From positions 1 through 64,000 of the forward strand of contig NZ_BOMH01000017.1 of the NCBI RefSeq assembly GCF_016862095.1: a stretch of DNA of 64,000 nt. The letters are read 5' to 3'. Positions 54,731 to 63,390 of the stretch are shown here, piece after piece. The DNA comes from Actinoplanes cyaneus. Its GTDB lineage: Bacteria; Actinomycetota; Actinomycetes; Mycobacteriales; Micromonosporaceae. Numbering within the stretch: the stretch's first letter is position 1; each line of letters starts with the position of its first letter. The notes beneath the pieces are model-generated. The model was not told the DNA's origin. It saw only the letters and a program-made list of their open reading frames with translations, and did no database searches. The position numbers and the translations under genes are program-made.

Positions 54731-55532
54731 GGACCTGGGTGCGGTGCTGCGCCGGGAGGCCGGTCGGCACGTGCCGGACGGCGATGCCATGTTCGACCGG
54801 ATCAACCGTCGCCGGTTCGCGCCCGGGCCGGTCACGGCGCCGCGCCCTGTCCCGCTGTTCACCGGCCTGCGCCCGGTCGCGGCGGCCGTGTCGGTGGTGG
54901 CCACCCTGGTGGCCGGCTTCACCGGGATCAGGATCCTGTCCCGTGAGGAACCGGAGAGGGCGCCGGCCGCGACGACCACGGCAACGCCGGCCGCGACGAC
55001 CACCGTGACGCCGGCCGCGTCCATGCCCGCCACGAGTGCGCCGCCGCCGGCCAGGTCGTCGCCGGAGCCCGGGCACACCGGTGGCGGGACCGGGTCGTCG
55101 CCGCGATCCGCGCCGGCGAGCGCGTCACCGAGCTTCCAGCCGGTCTCGGGCTTTCTGCGGTCCCGGGGAGCGATCAACGCGCACTCGGCCCGGACCTGGG
55201 CGCAGAGCGACGTGACGATCACCACCACCGAGGAGATCACCGCGCTGGACCTGGCGATCAGCGTCGCCCGCACCGACGGTGTGCGGAGCACCGGCAGTTG
55301 GAGCACCGTTCCCGGCGAGATGATCACGCTGACGGTGACCGCGCGCAAGGACGTGCTGATCTACCGGTTCACGCTCGAGCCGGGCGGCAGGCTGGCGGCC
55401 GGTGACTACACGTTCGCCGGGCAGTACGAGCACGCCGACGGCAAGCGCGACGCCGGCGCGGATCGCTACGGCGCGATCTGCTGGGCGGGAGATCGGAAGG
55501 CGGAGGTCACGGGAACCTTCGCCGGGAGCTGA
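54723..55532 (+). CDS. Membrane partner of ECF sigma, putative anti-sigma
   Basis: A 269-residue single-pass protein translationally coupled to the sigma gene. The first about 45 residues are cytoplasmic (MAEDLGAVLRREAGRHVPDGDAMFDRINRRR), followed by a membrane helix, a Thr/Pro/Ala-rich linker with TTTATPAATTTVTPAA and an exported beta-rich domain of about 130 residues. The arrangement fits an anti-sigma factor, although no HxxxCxxC zinc motif is present. The signal sensed is unknown. Confidence 0.8.
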   Translation: MAEDLGAVLRREAGRHVPDGDAMFDRINRRRFAPGPVTAPRPVPLFTGLRPVAAAVSVVATLVAGFTGIRILSREEPERAPAATTTATPAATTTVTPAASMPATSAPPPARSSPEPGHTGGGTGSSPRSAPASASPSFQPVSGFLRSRGAINAHSARTWAQSDVTITTTEEITALDLAISVARTDGVRSTGSWSTVPGEMITLTVTARKDVLIYRFTLEPGGRLAAGDYTFAGQYEHADGKRDAGADRYGAICWAGDRKAEVTGTFAGS

Positions 55533-55578
55533 CCGCCGATTCCCGGGGCCCGGAGCGGAAGCCGCTGCCGCCGGGCGC

Positions 55579-55630
55579 GGCTGGTGCGCACGGTTGTCAT
55601 GCGGACGAACGACAACCGTGAGCACCAGCC
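55579..55630. repeat. Palindromic element, copy 4 (diverged)
   Basis: Arms 55579-55598 and 55611-55630 pair over 20 bp with one mismatch (GCG versus GCT in the arm). Arm ends are GGCTGGTG and CACCAGCC; the loop ATGCGGACGAAC resembles the other family members. It lies at the junction of convergent genes. Confidence 0.85.
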
Positions 55631-55659
55631 GACGCCCCGCGCGGGCGGTCCGACGGTGG

Positions 55660-56058
55660 TCAGTTCGCCGAGTCCAGTCCGCTGTCGGCGCACACCTGGG
55701 ACATGTCGGCCGCTGCCGCGCTCACCGCGGCGATCGCGTCCGGCTCACTCTGCGTCCCATGGGAGAGCACGGCTTTCCGGTACGCCTCGTCCAGCGCCGC
55801 GGCGGCATCCGCGACCGGCGCGTCAGCGGTGCCGCCGGCCGCGACGACGGCCTGGATGACGCCCGGCTCCATCAGTGACGCGTCCCGCACCGCGGCAGCC
55901 AGCGCCCGGCACGTGAGCGTTCCTGGCGGGTCGTCGGCGGGCGCCGCGGAGACGACCGGGCTGGGTGCGGGCGCCGGGGTGCCGGGCTGGTTCTCCGCAC
56001 CGCACGCGACGAGCCCGGCCGGAAGAAGCAAAGCGGCAAAAGCCGTGAAACGGTGCAT
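55660..56058 (-). CDS. Small lipoprotein, unknown function
   Basis: A 132-residue exported lipoprotein. The signal FAALLLPAGLVAC ends in a lipobox (LVAC), giving a lipidated Cys19. The mature part has an Ala/Pro linker and a helical domain with two cysteines (TCRALAAAV and MSQVCADSG) that could form a disulfide. No function is recognised. Confidence 0.8.
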   Translation of the reverse strand: MHRFTAFAALLLPAGLVACGAENQPGTPAPAPSPVVSAAPADDPPGTLTCRALAAAVRDASLMEPGVIQAVVAAGGTADAPVADAAAALDEAYRKAVLSHGTQSEPDAIAAVSAAAADMSQVCADSGLDSAN

Positions 56059-56067
56059 CCTTTCAAA

Positions 56068-56637
56068 CTAGAAGCCGGCCAGGAACGCGTCCAGTTCGGC
56101 CACCATCTCGTCCGCGGTCAGGTGCCCCGCCAGCACGTGCACCGTCAGCCCGTCCACCATCGCGTGCAGCCGCCGGGCCGAGCCCTGCAGCCGGGTCGCG
56201 TCCGCGTCCGGGGCCAGGATGGCCACCACTTGCAGGCAGAGCTCGAACATGCTGCCGAACATCAGTCGCTGCACCTGGGCGATCTTGGGGTCGCCGAGCC
56301 CGAGCGCGAGGAATCCGAACGCGATCGCGGCCTCGGTGTGCCGCTCGGGGTCGGCCGGCATCGTCTCGAGCAGGACCCGCCGCGCGACGTCGTGTGCCGA
56401 CCCGTCCATCGGCATGGCCCGGATTCGCGCGGTGACCTGCTCGATGACCTGCTCGCAGGCGAACACCAGCAACTCGTCACGGGTCGCGAAGTAGTGCCGC
56501 AGCGCGCCTGAGGACCAGCCCGACTCGGCCGCCACGGTACGGATCGACACCTCGGCGACACCGTCGCGCGCGATCACCCGCTGCACGGCTGCCGCCAGTT
56601 CGCGGCGGCGCTGGTCATGGTCGACGGTCTTCGGCAC
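56068..56637 (-). CDS. TetR-family transcriptional regulator
   Basis: A 189-residue regulator. The HTH is in IARDGVAEVSIRTVAAESGWSSGALRHYFATRDELLVFA, which is the BetI/TetR-type pattern. The C-terminal half is the ligand domain. It is divergent from the small membrane-protein gene with an inverted repeat between them, suggesting that it represses that gene. The GTG at 56637 was chosen because the HTH then starts at the usual position. Confidence 0.9.
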   Translation of the reverse strand: MPKTVDHDQRRRELAAAVQRVIARDGVAEVSIRTVAAESGWSSGALRHYFATRDELLVFACEQVIEQVTARIRAMPMDGSAHDVARRVLLETMPADPERHTEAAIAFGFLALGLGDPKIAQVQRLMFGSMFELCLQVVAILAPDADATRLQGSARRLHAMVDGLTVHVLAGHLTADEMVAELDAFLAGF

Positions 56638-56647
56638 CCGGCCATCA

Positions 56648-56688
56648 TCGCACAGTCGTGTTATAAAAGATAAAACACGATCGTGCGA
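56648..56688. promoter_or_regulatory. Putative TetR operator
   Basis: Arms TCGCACAGTCGTGTT (56648-56662) and AACACGATCGTGCGA (56674-56688) match at 13 of 15 positions around an A/T-rich centre. It is in the 66-nt divergent gap. Confidence 0.75.
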
Positions 56689-56703
56689 AAACGGGGAGTG
56701 ATC

Positions 56704-57234
56704 ATGATCGGTCTGATCGTCGCGTGTGAGATCGGCTTCTGGGTCTTCCTGCTCGCCGGGCTGGCCACCCGCTATCTGCTGCGCCGCCGCCGAGCCGGTG
56801 CGATCCTGCTGATCGGCGCGCCGGTGCTCGACGTCGTCCTGCTGGCCGCCGCGGCCATCGACCTGCGCCGCGGGGGAGAGGCGAGCCTCGCGCACGGGCT
56901 GGCCGCGATCTATCTCGCCGTGACCGTCGTCTCCGGCCACTCACTGATGCGCTGGGCAGACGTCCGGTTCGCGCACCGGTTCGCCGGTGGGCCCGCGCCG
57001 GTCCGGCCGCCGCGCGCCGGTCGGGCCCACGCCGCCCACGAGCGCCGTCAGTGGCTCCTGCACCTCCTGACGTACGTCGTGGCCGGCGCCCTGCTGCTCG
57101 TCTTCACCCCACTGGCCGGCGGATTCCAGGCGGCCGCCCCGCTCTGGCAGGTGATGGTGCCGTGGACCATCGTCCTCGTGGTCGACTTGGTGATCTCGTT
57201 CAGCTACACGTTCGCCCCGCGCGCCGAGCGCTGA
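56704..57234 (+). CDS. Four-helix membrane protein beside TetR
   Basis: A 176-residue protein with about four hydrophobic segments (IVACEIGFWVFLLAGLATRYLL, AILLIGAPVLDVVLLAAAAID and two near the C-terminus) and a basic loop. It has no recognised family motif. It is probably regulated by the divergent TetR. ATG 56704 has a GGGGAG site 5 nt upstream. Confidence 0.8.
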   Translation: MIGLIVACEIGFWVFLLAGLATRYLLRRRRAGAILLIGAPVLDVVLLAAAAIDLRRGGEASLAHGLAAIYLAVTVVSGHSLMRWADVRFAHRFAGGPAPVRPPRAGRAHAAHERRQWLLHLLTYVVAGALLLVFTPLAGGFQAAAPLWQVMVPWTIVLVVDLVISFSYTFAPRAER

Positions 57235-57258
57235 CCATCGGCGTACGGGAAAAGAAAA

Positions 57259-57290
57259 CGCGGGCCCGGTCGTGAAAGACCGGGCCCGCG
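57259..57290. terminator. Bidirectional terminator, 13-bp stem
   Basis: CGCGGGCCCGGTC (57259-57271) pairs with GACCGGGCCCGCG (57278-57290) around loop GTGAAA. On the minus strand it is followed by TTTTCTTTTCCC, a good U-tract for the transpeptidase gene. Confidence 0.85.
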
Positions 57291-57310
57291 CCGAGCGGGG
57301 AGATCGACCG

Positions 57311-58582
57311 TCAGGACAGGGCACTCAGCTGCTTGAACGCGGAGTAGCTCATGTTCCAGTCGGTCCAGCCGTTGCCGTTCTTCAACTTCTCCTCGGTGCC
57401 GGAGACGGTGATCACGTCACCCATCATGGTGCGGGAGAAGAGCCAGGCGCCCATCGCCTCGGAGACGTTGACGCAGCCGTGCGAGACGTTGCGCTTGCCC
57501 TGCTGGCCCTCGGACCACGGGGCGGCGTGGATGAACTGGCCGCTCCAGGTGATCCGCTGCGCGAAGTCGATGTTGGTCTTGTAACCGCCGGTGGGGTCGG
57601 TGTCGGTGGTGTCGAAGACGGTGTGCTCCTTCTTCTCGATCACCACCATCGTCCCGCTGGAGGACGGCGTGCTCGCCTTGCCCAGGCTGACCGGGAGCGT
57701 CTTGACGACCTTGCCGTCCTGGGTGACCGTCATCTTCTTGGTCTTGTTCGAGACCGTCATGATCAGCGAGCGGCCGGTCTTCAGGTTGACGGAGAGGTCG
57801 GACTTGCCATACCACCCGTCACCCAGCTTCACGCCCTTGAGCTGGACCTTGTAGTCGATCTTCGAGTTGGCCTTCCAGTACACCTTCGGCCGGAAGTGCA
57901 CCTCGGTCGGGCTGATCCAGCCCCACGTGCCCTCCTGCGCGGGGGTGGCGGTGACCACCATGTTCTTCTCGACTGTCGCCCGGTACTTCTCCGGGATCGA
58001 GCGGCCGAACTTGATGATCAGCGGCATGCCGACGCCGACCACGTTGCCGTCGCCGAGGAAGCTCGTGACCCGCACCAGGTTCGCCGGCTTCTTCATCACG
58101 GTGAAGTCGCTGGAGGTCTGGTTGTTCTTGCCGTCGACCGCCGGGGTGCTGACGGTCACGGTGTACTTCGAGCCCCAGTCCATCGACTCGGCCGGGTGCC
58201 AGACCTTCGCGTCCTTGTCGACGGTGCCCTTGACCTCGGTGCCCTTGGAGTCGGTCACCTTGACGGTGGTGTTCTCCGGGTCCTCGCTGGTGAACTTCAC
58301 GTCCGACCAGGCCTCGACGCCGGTGGCGGCGGCCAGCGGCGAGGTCACCGCGACGGTGCTCAGCGTGGGCTCGGGCGAGGGGGTGGCGGACTCGGCGGTG
58401 CCCGCGGCGCCGTTGCTGCCGCTGCCGTTGCCCCCGCCCTGCCAGCTCGGTGACTTGCTGTCGCTGCAGGCGGCCGTGAACAGCAGACTGCCCGCGAGCA
58501 GCGCGACCAGCGTCGCGCGCACCCGGCGTCCGCCGCCGGCCGGCTGACTCAGCCCTGCCTGCCGAACTCGAAAAATCTCCAT
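57311..58582 (-). CDS. L,D-transpeptidase, lipoprotein (copy 1)
   Basis: A 423-residue exported L,D-transpeptidase making 3-3 peptidoglycan cross-links. A lipoprotein signal ends LLFTAACSDS. Two Ig-like domains follow, then the YkuD domain with the catalytic Cys in RNVSHGCVNVS. Other motifs are HTVFDTTDTDPTGG and GQFIHAAPWSEG. It is paralogous to the gene at 58727-59959 and oriented the same way. It ends before a strong terminator. Confidence 0.95.
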   Translation of the reverse strand: MEIFRVRQAGLSQPAGGGRRVRATLVALLAGSLLFTAACSDSKSPSWQGGGNGSGSNGAAGTAESATPSPEPTLSTVAVTSPLAAATGVEAWSDVKFTSEDPENTTVKVTDSKGTEVKGTVDKDAKVWHPAESMDWGSKYTVTVSTPAVDGKNNQTSSDFTVMKKPANLVRVTSFLGDGNVVGVGMPLIIKFGRSIPEKYRATVEKNMVVTATPAQEGTWGWISPTEVHFRPKVYWKANSKIDYKVQLKGVKLGDGWYGKSDLSVNLKTGRSLIMTVSNKTKKMTVTQDGKVVKTLPVSLGKASTPSSSGTMVVIEKKEHTVFDTTDTDPTGGYKTNIDFAQRITWSGQFIHAAPWSEGQQGKRNVSHGCVNVSEAMGAWLFSRTMMGDVITVSGTEEKLKNGNGWTDWNMSYSAFKQLSALS

Positions 58583-58726
58583 GGTCCCCTCACGGCGTCA
58601 TTTCTCCCCGGCGCCCAATACTGCCCCTGAAAAGCCAGTTGACCAATCCCGGATTCGTGCCGCGAACGCCACACCGGACCTATCGGTGTGTCGCGGCGAA
58701 CCCTGACACGCCGGCCGGGCACGGTC

Positions 58727-59959
58727 TCAGCCGAGTTCCGCGGGCACCGGGAGCGCGCTGCCCTCGGCGAACTTCTTCCAGCTCACGTCCCATGGCGTCC
58801 ACCCGTTGCCGTAGTCGAGGGCGTCGCCGGTGCCCTTCACCGTGACCGGGTCGCCGACGAGCGTCTTGGCGAACAACCAGCTGGCGTTCGACGGGCCGAC
58901 GTTGACACATCCGTGGGACACGTTCGTGCGGCCCTGCGAGCCGGTGGACCACGGCGCCGAGTGGATGTACTGACCGCTCCAGGTGAGCCGCTGCGCGTAC
59001 TGGATGTTGGTGCGGTAGCCGCCGGCGCCGTCGGTGTCGGTGGTGTCGAAGACGGTCGACTCCATCTTCTCCATGACGACCATGTGCCCGCTCGACGAAG
59101 GGGTGCTCTTCTTGCCGAGGCTCACCGGCATCGTCTTGATCGTCTTGCCGTCCTGCACCACCGTCATCTTCTTGGTGGCGTTGTCGACGTTCATCTCGAA
59201 CTTCCGCCCGATCTTCGAGGTTGCCGAGCGATCCCTGTCGCCGTAGATCCCCTTGCCGGTGGGCAGGCCGCCGACCGCGATCCGCACCTTGATCGTGGTG
59301 CCGGTCTGCCAGTACTCCGGGGCGCGGTAGTACGCCTGCGTGCCGCTCGACGTCCACGACCAGGTGCCCGGCTGCGACGGGGTGGTCTCGACGAACATGC
59401 GCTTCTGCACGGCGGCGCGGTCGGCCTTCTTGATGCCCGGGTTGAACTCGACGACGACGGGCATGGCCACGCCGTACGTCTGATTGTCGAAGAGGTAGAG
59501 CCCGGTGCCGGTCCGCCTGCCGGGGGCGCCCATCGTCGTGAAACTGGTCTTCGCCGTGGTGGTGGTGCCGTTCTCCGCGGTGGCGGTCACCTCGGCGGTG
59601 TAGGTCTGCTCGGTGGCCAGCGTCCTACCCGGCACCCAGGACGAGTTGTCGTCGCGGAACTCTCCGGCGACCGCTTTGCCCTTGGCGTCGGTGAGCTTGA
59701 CCGACGTCACCTTGCCGTTGCTGACCTGCAGGCCGATCTCGGTGCTGACCGGCACGCCCTTCTTCCCGGCGGCCGGGGTCAGCGACAGGGTGGCCGGCAG
59801 TGCGGCGGTGGTGCTCTCCGGCACCGCGGAGGTGGCGGGGGCGGCGGAGGCCGCTTCGGCCGGGCCGGTGAGGGCCGGCTTGTCGTCGCTGCAGGCGGCG
59901 AGCGGCACCGTCACCGCCAGCGCGAGCAGCATCGCCACACAGCGGCGCAGGTCAACCAT
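58727..59959 (-). CDS. L,D-transpeptidase, lipoprotein (copy 2)
   Basis: A 410-residue L,D-transpeptidase with lipobox LAACSDD, Ig-like domains and a YkuD domain with catalytic Cys in TNVSHGCVNVG. The same TTDTDGAGG and GQYIHSAPW blocks occur as in the paralogue. ATG 59959 gives the lipoprotein signal a normal length; longer in-frame starts add an unconserved leader. The two genes are separated by 144 nt, suggesting tandem duplication. Confidence 0.93.
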   Translation of the reverse strand: MVDLRRCVAMLLALAVTVPLAACSDDKPALTGPAEAASAAPATSAVPESTTAALPATLSLTPAAGKKGVPVSTEIGLQVSNGKVTSVKLTDAKGKAVAGEFRDDNSSWVPGRTLATEQTYTAEVTATAENGTTTTAKTSFTTMGAPGRRTGTGLYLFDNQTYGVAMPVVVEFNPGIKKADRAAVQKRMFVETTPSQPGTWSWTSSGTQAYYRAPEYWQTGTTIKVRIAVGGLPTGKGIYGDRDRSATSKIGRKFEMNVDNATKKMTVVQDGKTIKTMPVSLGKKSTPSSSGHMVVMEKMESTVFDTTDTDGAGGYRTNIQYAQRLTWSGQYIHSAPWSTGSQGRTNVSHGCVNVGPSNASWLFAKTLVGDPVTVKGTGDALDYGNGWTPWDVSWKKFAEGSALPVPAELG

Positions 59960-60092
59960 CGTCGGGCCCCGTTCTGGAGTTCTCGGCGCAGCCATCCTTG
60001 CGCATGAAAGCAAATCCAGGGTCCCCCTTACGGAGGTACGGAGGCGATTTCGAGGATCTTCCGAGGCCGTGCTAACGTTTTCTCGTTGCCGG

Positions 60093-60165
60093 GCGCCGCT
60101 AGCTCAACTGGCAGAGCAGCGGACTCTTAATCCGCGGGTTGTAGGTTCAAGTCCTACGCGGCGCA
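60093..60165 (+). tRNA. tRNA-Lys (anticodon CTT), copy 1
   Basis: Acceptor GCGCCGC pairs with GCGGCGC, discriminator A, and CCA is encoded at 60166-60168. Anticodon loop CTCTTAA contains CTT. The promoter has TTCGAG (60049-60054), 18 nt and TAACGT (60073-60078). Confidence 0.96.
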
Positions 60166-60176
60166 CCATGCATCAC

Positions 60177-60208
60177 AAGGGCGTATAGCTTCCGGGCTAT
60201 ACGCCCTT
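60177..60208 (+). terminator. Terminator after tRNA-Lys copy 1
   Basis: AAGGGCGTATAGC (60177-60189) pairs with GCTATACGCCCTT (60196-60208) and is followed by TTG. Confidence 0.8.
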
Positions 60209-60323
60209 TGGTCTTGTGGGACGTCGGCCGCCGGTGCGACCGAGCGTCCACCGCCTGGAAGCGCCGCTGCGACCCCGGCCGAACGCCGTGCCCGTGCAGA
60301 AAGTGCCGCCGTATCGTTGGTCG

Positions 60324-61277
60324 ATGATCGGCAACCTCGAGACGTTCCAGGACGAGCTGGCCGCCAGCGGATTCCCGCCGCTGGTCAACAAGCTTGCCGG
60401 GGCCGGCTTCCGGGGCCGGATCGCCACCCGTGACCTCGGGCCGCTGCGGCTGGTCTCCCTCGAAACGCCCGCGAGCGTCTGCACGGGGCGGGAGCGCGAC
60501 GCCACCGACGGCGAGAACCTGGCGGTCAAGGTCATGACCCGGGGCCGGACCCGGATCGAGCAGGGGCGCGGCGACGCCGATCTCGGGCCGGCCGACCTGG
60601 TGCTGCTCGATCCTGCCCGTACCTTCCGGTTCGAGAGCACCGCCGCGGCGCACGTCACCATCCTGGTTCCGCGCCGGGAGCTCCGGATCCGGCCCGCGCA
60701 GCTCGACCGGCTCATCGGCGTACGCGTCGACGGCAGCCACGGCCCCGGCGCTCTCGTCTCCGTGCTGGCCCGGGAGTCGGCGCGATCGGCGACCGGGTTC
60801 CGCGAGGCGGAGGCGCTGCGGTCGGCGGCGGCCGTCATCGAGCTGATCGCGGTCGCGCTGGAGGCCCGGCTCGGCGACGAACAACCGGCCCCGGACGAAG
60901 GGCTGCGGAACCGGATCACCGGCTACATCGAGGCCCGGCTGGCCGATCCCGATCTGTCCCCGACCGGCATCGCCGCCGCCCACCACATCTCCGTACGCCG
61001 GCTGCACAAGCTGTTCGAGGACCAGCCGCTCACCGTCGCGGCTCTGATCCGCCGTCGCCGCCTGGAGCGCTGCCGGGCCGAGCTGACCGGAAGCGGACGT
61101 ACGGTCACCGCCGTGGCCGCCCGGTGGGGATTCTCCGATCCCACCCATTTCAGCAAGCTGTTCAAGGCGACGTACGGCTACAACGCGCGTGCGCTGACAA
61201 CCAGCAACCGTGCGCGGACGACCAGGACGCGCACTGCCGGCCCGGAACAGGATGGTGGTCGTCAAGGCAGGCAATGA
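60324..61277 (+). CDS. AraC-family transcriptional regulator
   Basis: A 317-residue regulator. The N-terminal domain is an AraC_binding_2-type ligand fold; the C-terminal two HTH motifs include SPTGIAAAHHISVRRLHKLFEDQ and TVTAVAARWGFSDPTHFSKLFKATYGYNARAL. A basic tail follows. It is coupled by ATGA to the cupin gene, which is probably its target or co-factor. ATG 60324 was chosen; upstream in-frame GTG codons are possible. Confidence 0.88.
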   Translation: MIGNLETFQDELAASGFPPLVNKLAGAGFRGRIATRDLGPLRLVSLETPASVCTGRERDATDGENLAVKVMTRGRTRIEQGRGDADLGPADLVLLDPARTFRFESTAAAHVTILVPRRELRIRPAQLDRLIGVRVDGSHGPGALVSVLARESARSATGFREAEALRSAAAVIELIAVALEARLGDEQPAPDEGLRNRITGYIEARLADPDLSPTGIAAAHHISVRRLHKLFEDQPLTVAALIRRRRLERCRAELTGSGRTVTAVAARWGFSDPTHFSKLFKATYGYNARALTTSNRARTTRTRTAGPEQDGGRQGRQ

Positions 61278-61753
61278 GCATGGGAGAAGTCGTGGCGAAG
61301 GTGAACATCGTCCGGCCCGGTGAGGGCGAGATCCTCGGCAGCGGGGCGCACCGGATCCGGATCCTGGAGAGCGGCGAGCACACCGACCACCGGCTGGGGT
61401 TCGCCGAGGTCACCATTCCGCCGGGCACCCCGAGCCCGTTGCAGCACCGCCACGCCCAGCACGACGAGGGCTTCTACGTGCTGGCGGGAACGTTCCGGTT
61501 CACCGTCGGCGAGGAGCAGTACGACGCCGGGCCGGGCACCTGGGTCATCGTGCCGACCGGGGCGCCGCACACGTTCGCCAACATCGGCGACGAGAACGCG
61601 GTCATGCTGAACACGTTCACGCCGGACCTGTACGTGCAGTACTTCCGCGACTTCAAGGCCATGATCGATTCCGGGCAGCCGGTCAACGCCGAGACCATGG
61701 AACCGCTCTGGAAGAACTACGCCACCGAGATCTCGGACGAATACGCCTCGTGA
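61274..61753 (+). CDS. Cupin-domain protein paired with AraC
   Basis: A 159-residue cupin. Metal-site motifs are TPSPLQHRHAQHDEGFYVLAGTFRF and GAPHTFANIG. The C-terminal LWKNYATEI segment is typical of one cupin subgroup. It overlaps the AraC gene by 4 nt. Substrate is unknown; quercetinase-like or sensory roles are possible. Confidence 0.87.
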   Translation: MSMGEVVAKVNIVRPGEGEILGSGAHRIRILESGEHTDHRLGFAEVTIPPGTPSPLQHRHAQHDEGFYVLAGTFRFTVGEEQYDAGPGTWVIVPTGAPHTFANIGDENAVMLNTFTPDLYVQYFRDFKAMIDSGQPVNAETMEPLWKNYATEISDEYAS

Positions 61754-61855
61754 GCCGGCGTCGAACCGGTCGTCCTGCGCGCCGTACCGGACACGAGGGC
61801 CGCACACCGTTCCGCCTGTGCGACCCTCGCCGTTCTGTCCGCGTTAAGGTGGCGC

Positions 61856-62824
61856 GTGCCTTCTGAGACTCTGCTCACCATCGACGACATCGACGCCATG
61901 GCTTATCCGGCTCAGGCCCTCGACGACCCGTCGCCGGTCGTCGCCGAGCTGGTCGCCGCGGTCGAGCAGGGCCGGGTCGCCGACGACGAGACCGCCGCCC
62001 ACGCCTATCTGCTGTCGGCCGAGATCACCGAGCGGGCCGGCGACCTCGCCGGTGCGCTCGCCTACGCGGAGAAGGCCGCCACCGTTCCGGGTGAGGACGG
62101 CCTGTCCCGTGCCTGCTATGCGGAGCTTCTGGTCAAGTCGGGACGCGAGGAGGAGGGGCGAGCGGTCTTCGAGGCGCTCCGGCCCGAGCTTCTGGAAGAT
62201 CCACATGCTTGCTCGTACGTCGGTGAGGCGCTCGAAGCCTGCGGGCTGGCCACGGTGGCGCAGGAGTGGCTCGCCGAGGCCGCGCGCACGCTCGCCGAGC
62301 GGACCGCGAAGGGCGACGACGACTTCACCGCGGTCGACACGCTCTTCGCGGTGCTCACCGAGCGGCACCGCATCCGCGAGGACCTGGAGCTTCCGCACGA
62401 CGATCTGGACGGCCTCTACCACGAGATGGAGGCGGTGGCGGACGCCCCGGAGCTGCAGGGTCAGGCGCTTCTCTACTGGCCGGAGGCGGAGCTGGCGCAG
62501 GTCCTGCAGCGCTGGCCCGAGCGCGCCGACATCTACGGCCTGGACTGGCTGGACCACCGGACGAACGTGGAGCGCACCCTGGCCGGCTGGTCGTCCTCCG
62601 GGGTGATTCACATCGCCCTGATCCCGGGGTCGATGGCGGGCCTGCTGGCCTTCGCCACGGCCGAGGAGCTGGACCCGGCCGACCCGGAGACCCACGCCGA
62701 CTACGCGGAGCAGGTCGGCGAGACGACCGACGGCGTGGAGTGGCCGCCGCAGCGCAACGCGCCCTGCTGGTGCGCCTCCGGCGTCAAGTACAAGAAGTGC
62801 TGTCTGCCCCGCTCCCGGGCCTGA
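61856..62824 (+). CDS. Helical-repeat protein with C-terminal SEC-C motif
   Basis: A 322-residue protein. Residues about 30-180 contain TPR-like helices (DETAAHAYLLSAEITERAGDLAGALAYAEKAA). The C-terminus ends with a SEC-C zinc motif (APCWCASGVKYKKCCLPR). SEC-C motifs are found in SecA and in stand-alone proteins of the translation or secretion machinery. The GTG start follows a TAAGGT-like hexamer at 61845-61850. The tRNA-Lys copy 2 lies 53 nt downstream. Confidence 0.85.
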   Translation: MPSETLLTIDDIDAMAYPAQALDDPSPVVAELVAAVEQGRVADDETAAHAYLLSAEITERAGDLAGALAYAEKAATVPGEDGLSRACYAELLVKSGREEEGRAVFEALRPELLEDPHACSYVGEALEACGLATVAQEWLAEAARTLAERTAKGDDDFTAVDTLFAVLTERHRIREDLELPHDDLDGLYHEMEAVADAPELQGQALLYWPEAELAQVLQRWPERADIYGLDWLDHRTNVERTLAGWSSSGVIHIALIPGSMAGLLAFATAEELDPADPETHADYAEQVGETTDGVEWPPQRNAPCWCASGVKYKKCCLPRSRA

Positions 62825-62877
62825 CCCGCGGTTCGGGGACGCCCCGCGGGTGTGCTAACGTTCTTCCTCGTTGGCAA

Positions 62878-62950
62878 GCGCTGCTAGCTCAACTGGCAGA
62901 GCAGCGGACTCTTAATCCGCGGGTTGTAGGTTCAAGTCCTACGCGGCGCA
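62878..62950 (+). tRNA. tRNA-Lys (anticodon CTT), copy 2
   Basis: Nearly identical to copy 1; the acceptor is GCGCTGC/GCGGCGC with one G-U pair. CCA is not encoded (CAAC follows). The upstream promoter is TTCGGG, 18 nt, TAACGT (62856-62861), the same architecture as copy 1. Confidence 0.95.
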
Positions 62951-62957
62951 CAACACC

Positions 62958-62988
62958 CGGAAGGGCCCCGTTCGCGGGGCCCTTTCCG
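62958..62988 (+). terminator. Terminator after tRNA-Lys copy 2
   Basis: CGGAAGGGCCCCG (62958-62970) pairs with 62975-62988 with one bulged A; loop TTCG. Confidence 0.8.
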
Positions 62989-62992
62989 CATG

Positions 62993-63193
62993 TCAACCCT
63001 TGATCAGGACGCGGTCGAGCGGGTTCAGGCAGACCACCGCCACCCGGCTGCAGTAGTCGTCGCACTCGGCGTCGTGCCGGGCCAGCCACGCCGTGCCGGC
63101 CAGGGTCTCGCCGCACATCGCCGCGGTGTAATCGACGGTGCGGGCCGGTTCGCCCCGCCCGTCGATCTCCACGGTGAGTTCTGATGGCGCCAT
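62993..63193 (-). CDS. Small Cys-containing hypothetical protein
   Basis: A 66-residue protein (starting MAPSELTVEIDGRGEPARTVDY) with four cysteines, including AECDDYCSRVAVVC. It shows an initial beta strand and no known domain. The high third-position GC supports coding. It converges with the tRNA-Lys copy 2. Confidence 0.6.
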   Translation of the reverse strand: MAPSELTVEIDGRGEPARTVDYTAAMCGETLAGTAWLARHDAECDDYCSRVAVVCLNPLDRVLIKG

Positions 63194-63390
63194 TGCGGAT
63201 CACACTCCCGAACGTCGGTCAGCCGCCGCTCGCATCGACGGCACACCCGGGGATACGCCTACGGTCGGTAATCGGTTCACCGAACCGGCCACTGTGGCAT
63301 GTCGCCGGGATGCTGGGCGGATCCACAAGCAGCCGGTTGACGAGTGACTACACACTGCGACCGAAGATCAGCTCGCGGGGTCGGCTCCGA

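Noticed and set aside
60166..62877. The interval between tRNA-Lys copies as an integrated element
   Set aside because: No integrase, excisionase or phage gene is present and base composition is normal; a duplication is more likely. It is kept only as a finding.
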